Shown here: positions 14,923 to 17,699 of the stretch, piece by piece
Layout: each line of letters starts with the position of its first letter
Position numbering within the stretch: the first letter of the stretch is position 1
NCBI GenBank assembly: GCA_012519645.1
Contig: JAAYPU010000157.1
Location: forward strand, 1-17,699
Length of the DNA: 17,699 nt
Direction: 5' to 3'
Origin: Clostridiales bacterium
Lineage (GTDB): Bacteria; Bacillota; Clostridia; Peptostreptococcales; JAAYPU01
Program-made: the position numbers and the translations under genes
The notes under the pieces: generated by a model
Databases searched by the model: none
The model's input: the letters and a program-made list of their open reading frames with translations, nothing else
What the model was told of the DNA's origin: nothing

Positions 14923-15100
14923 TAATATGCATATATTATTATAAATAAGTGTTTCGCACAGTAAAAAGTGAAGCATGAGCATAATCAGTCAGATAATAGA
15001 TAATAAATAATAGATAATAGTTAATGAAAGAATTTGACTATGTCAAATTCTAACCAATACTTTTATCTTTTATCTGTTATTTTTTATCTATATTAAAATA
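14920..15100. repeat. Heptad-repeat intergenic element 3, a large dyad (recO-DUF4342 spacer)
   Basis: A perfect inverted repeat TAATAATAT/ATATTATTA (14920-14928/14933-14941, loop GCAT) contains the recO stop. After about 50 bp without recognisable structure come five in-phase 7-mers (14991-15025: AGATAAT, AGATAAT, AAATAAT, AGATAAT, AGTTAAT). A central palindrome AGAATTTGAC/GTCAAATTCT (15029-15038/15042-15051, loop TAT) follows. Then four 7-mers of roughly complementary sequence occupy 15061-15088 (TTTTATC, TTTTATC, TGTTATT, TTTTATC). The left and right arrays could pair, making one long hairpin. The ribosome binding site of the next gene follows. No gene is seen. Confidence 0.8.
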
Positions 15101-15119
15101 TTATAAGGTGGTGTTTGTT

Positions 15120-15674
15120 TTGGAAATTTCATTAGAAAAAATTGAATTGGTCAAGGACCGAACAGGCGTTAGTTATAAGGAGGCTAAAGAGGCATTGGAA
15201 AATGCCGGTGGCAATGTAGTAGATGCAATTATATACATAGAAGAAACAATAGATGCAAAAAACAAAACAAAGTTTGGCGAAGGCAGAAATGAGATATTGG
15301 AAAAATTAAAGGAAATCGTAAAGAAAGGCAATGTTTCTAAAATCATTTTCAAAAAGGATGACGATGTAATATTAAATATCCCTGTTAATGCAGGCGTAAT
15401 AGGATTTGCTCTTGCTCCTTGGGCTGCTTTGGCAGGTACAGCAGCGGCTTTAGTTTCAAAATGTAAAATTGAAATTGTAAAAGATAATGGTGAGGTTTTA
15501 GATTTTAACGAACTAACAAATGGTAAGTTTGACGAATTTAAAAACAAAGCCGAGGAAGTAAAGAATAAGGCAGAGGAAGCTTTTGATTCAATGAAGAAAA
15601 AAATGGATGAAAAGAAATCTAAAGAGTCCAAAAAAGATGATGAAGATGATGAGGACAAAGAAAAGGGAGAATAG
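15120..15674 (+). CDS. DUF4342 protein with N-terminal UBA/TS-N-like domain
   Basis: TTG 15120 is the probable start (MEISLEKIELVKDRTG), with AAGGTGG (15105-15111) 8 nt upstream; the in-frame GTGs at 15108 and 15111 lie in that site. The 184 residues fall in three parts. Residues 1-42 resemble the UBA-like fold of EF-Ts (TGVSYKEAKEALENAGGNVVDAI). The DUF4342 region (about 55-120) contains a hydrophobic, Ala-rich stretch (GVIGFALAPWAALAGTAAALV) that could touch or cross the membrane. A highly charged tail holds two tandem KNKAEE-type heptads and ends in Lys/Asp/Glu. The function is unknown. It sits alone between a repeat element and the glycine T-box, with no clear promoter of its own seen. 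Confidence 0.85.
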   Translation: MEISLEKIELVKDRTGVSYKEAKEALENAGGNVVDAIIYIEETIDAKNKTKFGEGRNEILEKLKEIVKKGNVSKIIFKKDDDVILNIPVNAGVIGFALAPWAALAGTAAALVSKCKIEIVKDNGEVLDFNELTNGKFDEFKNKAEEVKNKAEEAFDSMKKKMDEKKSKESKKDDEDDEDKEKGE

Positions 15675-15683
15675 TTTTATTTC

Positions 15684-15713
15684 TTTACAAGGATAATTTT
15701 ATTATGTTAAAAT
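15684..15713 (+). promoter_or_regulatory. Predicted promoter of the glyQS T-box transcript
   Basis: TTTACA (15684-15689) and TAAAAT (15708-15713) are 18 bp apart. They lie 10 bp after the preceding stop codon and just upstream of T-box Stem I. This places transcription start near 15720, giving a leader of about 375 nt before glyQS. Confidence 0.55.
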
Positions 15714-15729
15714 ATTATAAAATTTAACA

Positions 15730-15938
15730 ATGCGTTGAAGAAGAAGAGTAGTGGAAGTCTTTGTTTCAGAGAGCCGGATAAAGCTGTAAACCGGTACAAA
15801 GATTGATCGAAGGGAGCTTCTGAGCAGATTTTTTTAAAGAGGATACACATATATGCTGTATCAAAGAGGGTGGAACCGCGGAAGTCAGTCTTTCGTCCCT
15901 TAGTATAGTAATAGTATATTAAGGACGAAAGACTTTTT
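15730..15938 (+). promoter_or_regulatory. Glycine T-box riboswitch (leader of glyQS)
   Basis: The T-box AGGGTGGAACCGCG is at 15867-15880. Its TGGA complements UCCA, the U73-CCA end of bacterial tRNA-Gly. Stem I is visible. The helix AGAAG/CTTCT (15742-15746/15817-15821) is followed by AGTA (15747-15750) facing GAA (15809-15811), the loop E pattern beside the specifier. Further up are TCTTTGT/ACAAAGA (15758-15764/15796-15802) and the AGAGAGCCGG ... CCGG distal part. The base after GAA opens GGGA, which contains glycine codons GGG (15812-15814) and GGA (15813-15815). Stem III is GATACA/TGTATC (15842-15847/15857-15862). Uncharged tRNA-Gly should stabilise the antiterminator and allow glyQS expression. 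Confidence 0.93.
15887..15938 (+). terminator. T-box-controlled intrinsic terminator
   Basis: AGTCTTTCGTCC (15887-15898) pairs perfectly with GGACGAAAGACT (15923-15934), followed by TTTTT and a further TTTT. The left arm CGTCCCT overlaps sequence that would pair with the AGGG of the T-box in the antiterminator, giving the expected mutually exclusive structures. Confidence 0.92.
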
Positions 15939-15984
15939 GTTTTACGCAAATAAAAAATTGATTGGTCTTTTAAAAACTCAGACG

Positions 15985-16079
15985 CCGGACTTTCACTCCG
16001 GACTCATACCAGAGACTTGAGGCCATAAATCACTAACCACTAATCACTAATCACTAACCACTAATCACTAATCACTAAT
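15985..16079. repeat. Heptad-repeat intergenic element 4 (T-box terminator to glyQS)
   Basis: Two CCGGACT units (15985-15991, 15998-16004; a 13-bp step) bracket a TTTCA stretch, in the same arrangement as element 1 (4698-4718). Degenerate 7-mers follow in phase. From 16024 to 16079 there are eight consecutive units: CATAAAT, CACTAAC, CACTAAT, CACTAAT, CACTAAC, CACTAAT, CACTAAT, CACTAAT. The array stops 4 nt before the AAGGAG ribosome binding site of glyQS. The 46 bp between terminator and element (15939-15984) show nothing recognisable. There is no gene here, and this leader part lies downstream of the regulated terminator. Confidence 0.85.
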
Positions 16080-16095
16080 AAAAAGGAGTATAAAA

Positions 16096-17487
16096 ATGAG
16101 TAAAGAGTACACAATGGATAAAATTTCAGCTTTAGCAAAATCAAGAGGTTTTATTTTCCCCGGGTCGGAAATCTATGGAGGATTGGCAAATACATGGGAT
16201 TACGGCCCCTTGGGTGTGGAATTTAAAAACAATATAAAAAGGGCATGGTGGAAAAAATTTATACAGGAATCTCAATATAACGTAGGATTGGATTCTGCTA
16301 TATTAATGAATCCCAAAACATGGGTAGCATCCGGCCATGTAGGCGGTTTTAATGACCCGCTGATTGATTGCAAAAAATGCAAGTCAAGATTCAGAGCAGA
16401 TAAATTAGTTGAAGAATATATATTGCAGACATCAAAAGAAGCCGTTACAGTAGACGGATGGGATAATGAAAAGATAGAAAAGTATATACAAGATAATAAA
16501 ATCATATGCCCGGACTGCGGTGCATCCGACTTTACACAAATCAGACAGTTTAATCTTATGTTTAAAACCTTTCAAGGTGTTACAGAAGATTCTAAAGCTG
16601 AAATTTTTCTAAGACCCGAGACCGCACAAGGTATATTTGTCAATTTTAAAAATGTTGCAAGAACAACAAGAAAGAGAATACCTTTTGGAATCGGACAAAT
16701 AGGAAAGTCCTTTAGAAATGAAATTACGCCGGGCAACTTTACCTTTAGAACAAGAGAGTTTGAACAAATGGAGCTGGAATTCTTCTGTAAACCGGGAGAA
16801 GATTTAGAATGGTTCAGCTATTGGAAAGATCACTGTGTTAATTGGTTAAAATCTTTAAACATGAAGCCTGAAAACATTAAGTTGAGAGATCATGAGCCGG
16901 AAGAGCTTTCACATTACAGTAATGCGACAACGGACATTGAATATAAATTTCCTTTCGGATGGGGTGAACTGTGGGGGATCGCTGACAGAACGGACTTCGA
17001 CCTTAAACAGCATATAGAGCACTCCGGAGAGGATCTTTCATACCAAGACCCGGTGACAAATGAAAAATATGTGCCTTATTGTATAGAACCATCCTTAGGT
17101 GCTGACAGAGTAGCTCTTGCGTTTTTAGTAGATGCTTATGATGAAGAAACACTTGAAGATGGCACAAATCGTGTGGTTCTTAGATTTCATCCTGCATTGG
17201 CTCCTTTCAAAGCTGCAGTATTGCCATTGACTAAGAAGTTGGAGGATGAGGCAGCAAAAATATACCAGGAGTTAGCAAAATATTTCATGGTAGATTATGA
17301 TGTCACAGGCAGCATAGGAAAGAGATATAGAAGACAAGACGAAATCGGCACACCATTCTGTATTACTTTTGACTTTGATTCTTTAGAAGATAAAGCAGTC
17401 ACTATTCGTGAAAGAGATAGTATGACACAGGTTAGAGTTCCTATAGAAGAATTAAAAGATTATATAGAGACTAAAATTGCCTTTTAG
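16096..17487 (+). CDS. glyQS: Glycine--tRNA ligase, alpha2 (dimeric) type
   Basis: The 463-residue class II synthetase is the single-chain alpha2 type, not the alpha-beta type encoded by separate glyQ and glyS in Bacillus. The N-terminal part has GFIFPGSEIYGGL and WDYGPLGVEFKNN (34-46) of the motif 1 region. Zinc-type cysteine pairs CKKC (92-95) and CPDC (138-141) are present, as is RPETAQGIF (173-181). Motif 2 contains FRNEITP (206-212) and EFEQMELEFF (221-230), and motif 3 is GADRVALAF (335-343). The anticodon-binding domain occupies about 365-463. It charges tRNA-Gly with glycine in the cytoplasm. Expression is expected to depend on the upstream glycine T-box. AAGGAG ends 7 nt before the ATG, directly after the heptamer array. 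Confidence 0.98.
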   Translation: MSKEYTMDKISALAKSRGFIFPGSEIYGGLANTWDYGPLGVEFKNNIKRAWWKKFIQESQYNVGLDSAILMNPKTWVASGHVGGFNDPLIDCKKCKSRFRADKLVEEYILQTSKEAVTVDGWDNEKIEKYIQDNKIICPDCGASDFTQIRQFNLMFKTFQGVTEDSKAEIFLRPETAQGIFVNFKNVARTTRKRIPFGIGQIGKSFRNEITPGNFTFRTREFEQMELEFFCKPGEDLEWFSYWKDHCVNWLKSLNMKPENIKLRDHEPEELSHYSNATTDIEYKFPFGWGELWGIADRTDFDLKQHIEHSGEDLSYQDPVTNEKYVPYCIEPSLGADRVALAFLVDAYDEETLEDGTNRVVLRFHPALAPFKAAVLPLTKKLEDEAAKIYQELAKYFMVDYDVTGSIGKRYRRQDEIGTPFCITFDFDSLEDKAVTIRERDSMTQVRVPIEELKDYIETKIAF

Positions 17488-17490
17488 GCC

Positions 17491-17529
17491 TTGAAAAACG
17501 GTCAGCCTGGAACTTGCCTCGTTTTTCAA
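17491..17529 (+). terminator. Inverted repeat after glyQS, possible terminator
   Basis: TTGAAAAACG (17491-17500) and CGTTTTTCAA (17520-17529) form a perfect 10-bp stem with a 19-nt loop, starting 3 nt after the stop codon. The T-tract is inside the right arm rather than after it, so termination strength is uncertain. Confidence 0.55.
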
Positions 17530-17588
17530 ACCCTATATAATATTAAAAATCTTTAACATAAGACTTTGCGTAGTGAAGTTGTAAACTT

Positions 17589-17630
17589 AAAGTAGACATG
17601 TACAAAAAAGTATATGTCTACTTTTTCTTT
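17589..17630 (+). terminator. Intrinsic terminator downstream of glyQS
   Basis: A 15-bp stem (17589-17603 with 17610-17624, one G-T pair; outer arms AAAGTAGACAT/ATGTCTACTTT) with an A6 loop is followed by TTCTTTT. It should end the glyQS transcript and is the better terminator of the two. Confidence 0.8.
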
Positions 17631-17654
17631 TGCTATGATTAGTATAGAAAGGAT

Positions 17655-17699
17655 GTGATTTTACGAGCAGTAAGACAGGGCGAACTAACCGAAAATGGA
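17655..17699 (+). CDS. Possible start of a further gene, cut by the window end
   Basis: After the terminator, AAAGGATGTGAT (17648-17659) resembles an extended ribosome binding site. A frame from GTG 17655 stays open to the window end, reading VILRAVRQGELTENG. The GTG sits inside the putative site, so a rarer start just downstream, or another frame (DFTSSKTGRTNRKW is also open), is possible. Fifteen codons are too few to identify a product. Confidence 0.25.
   Translation, partial: MILRAVRQGELTENG

Noticed and set aside
14991..15088. CRISPR-like array
   Set aside because: The units are 7 bp and directly adjacent, with no unique spacers, and there are no cas genes nearby.

Overview
The window is an AT-rich, densely packed chromosomal segment in which every gene lies on the + strand. 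Gene content and order match the conserved Firmicutes block hrcA-grpE-dnaK-dnaJ-prmA-rsmE-mtaB ... rpsU-yqeY-yqfC-yqfD-phoH-ybeY-cdd-era-recO-gly(Q)S. The low GC content, the sporulation genes yqfC and yqfD, a glycine T-box, strong GGAGG-type ribosome binding sites and frequent TTG/GTG starts point to an anaerobic spore-former of the Clostridia/Tissierellia. I cannot name the genus from the sequence alone.

Layout. (1) 1-4581: heat-shock block, with hrcA lacking its 5' end, then grpE, dnaK and dnaJ. A hairpin and a separate promoter lie between dnaK and dnaJ. (2) 4582-4907: a 326-bp gene-free spacer made of a mosaic repeat element. (3) 4908-8282: prmA (ribosomal protein L11 methylation), rsmE (16S rRNA U1498 methylation), mtaB (ms2t6A37 tRNA modification) and a HIT-family hydrolase. 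(4) 8285-9064: promoter, rpsU (59 aa), yqeY and a strong palindromic terminator. (5) 9105-13105: yqfC-yqfD (spore coat-morphogenesis type), phoH, ybeY, a DUF502 membrane protein and cdd, mostly separated by 0-18 nt. (6) 13106-13265: a second repeat element, then era and recO. (7) 14923-15107: a third repeat element, then a DUF4342 protein. (8) 15684-15938: promoter and complete glycine T-box leader with terminator, followed by a fourth repeat element and glyQS (alpha2-type glycyl-tRNA synthetase). Two hairpins follow, then what may be the first codons of another gene.

The genes are mostly growth-linked housekeeping functions: protein folding and its repressor, ribosome and tRNA maturation, rRNA processing (YbeY, Era), pyrimidine salvage, recombinational repair and tRNA charging. 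A short sporulation insert (yqfC-yqfD) sits among them.

The most unusual feature is not a gene. Four intergenic spacers (4598-4894, 13100-13250, 14920-15100, 15985-16079) are built largely of degenerate tandem repeats with a strict 7-bp period. They use different heptamers (AATTAAG, CATAAAT, GAGACCT, AGATAAT, TTTTATC, CACTAAT, CCGGACT), and several heptamers are shared between spacers. Three carry a central palindrome. In those same three, the upstream gene's stop codon lies inside a perfect inverted repeat that has no T-run. They look like one dispersed family of heptad-repeat elements that fills the spacers right up to the next ribosome binding site.
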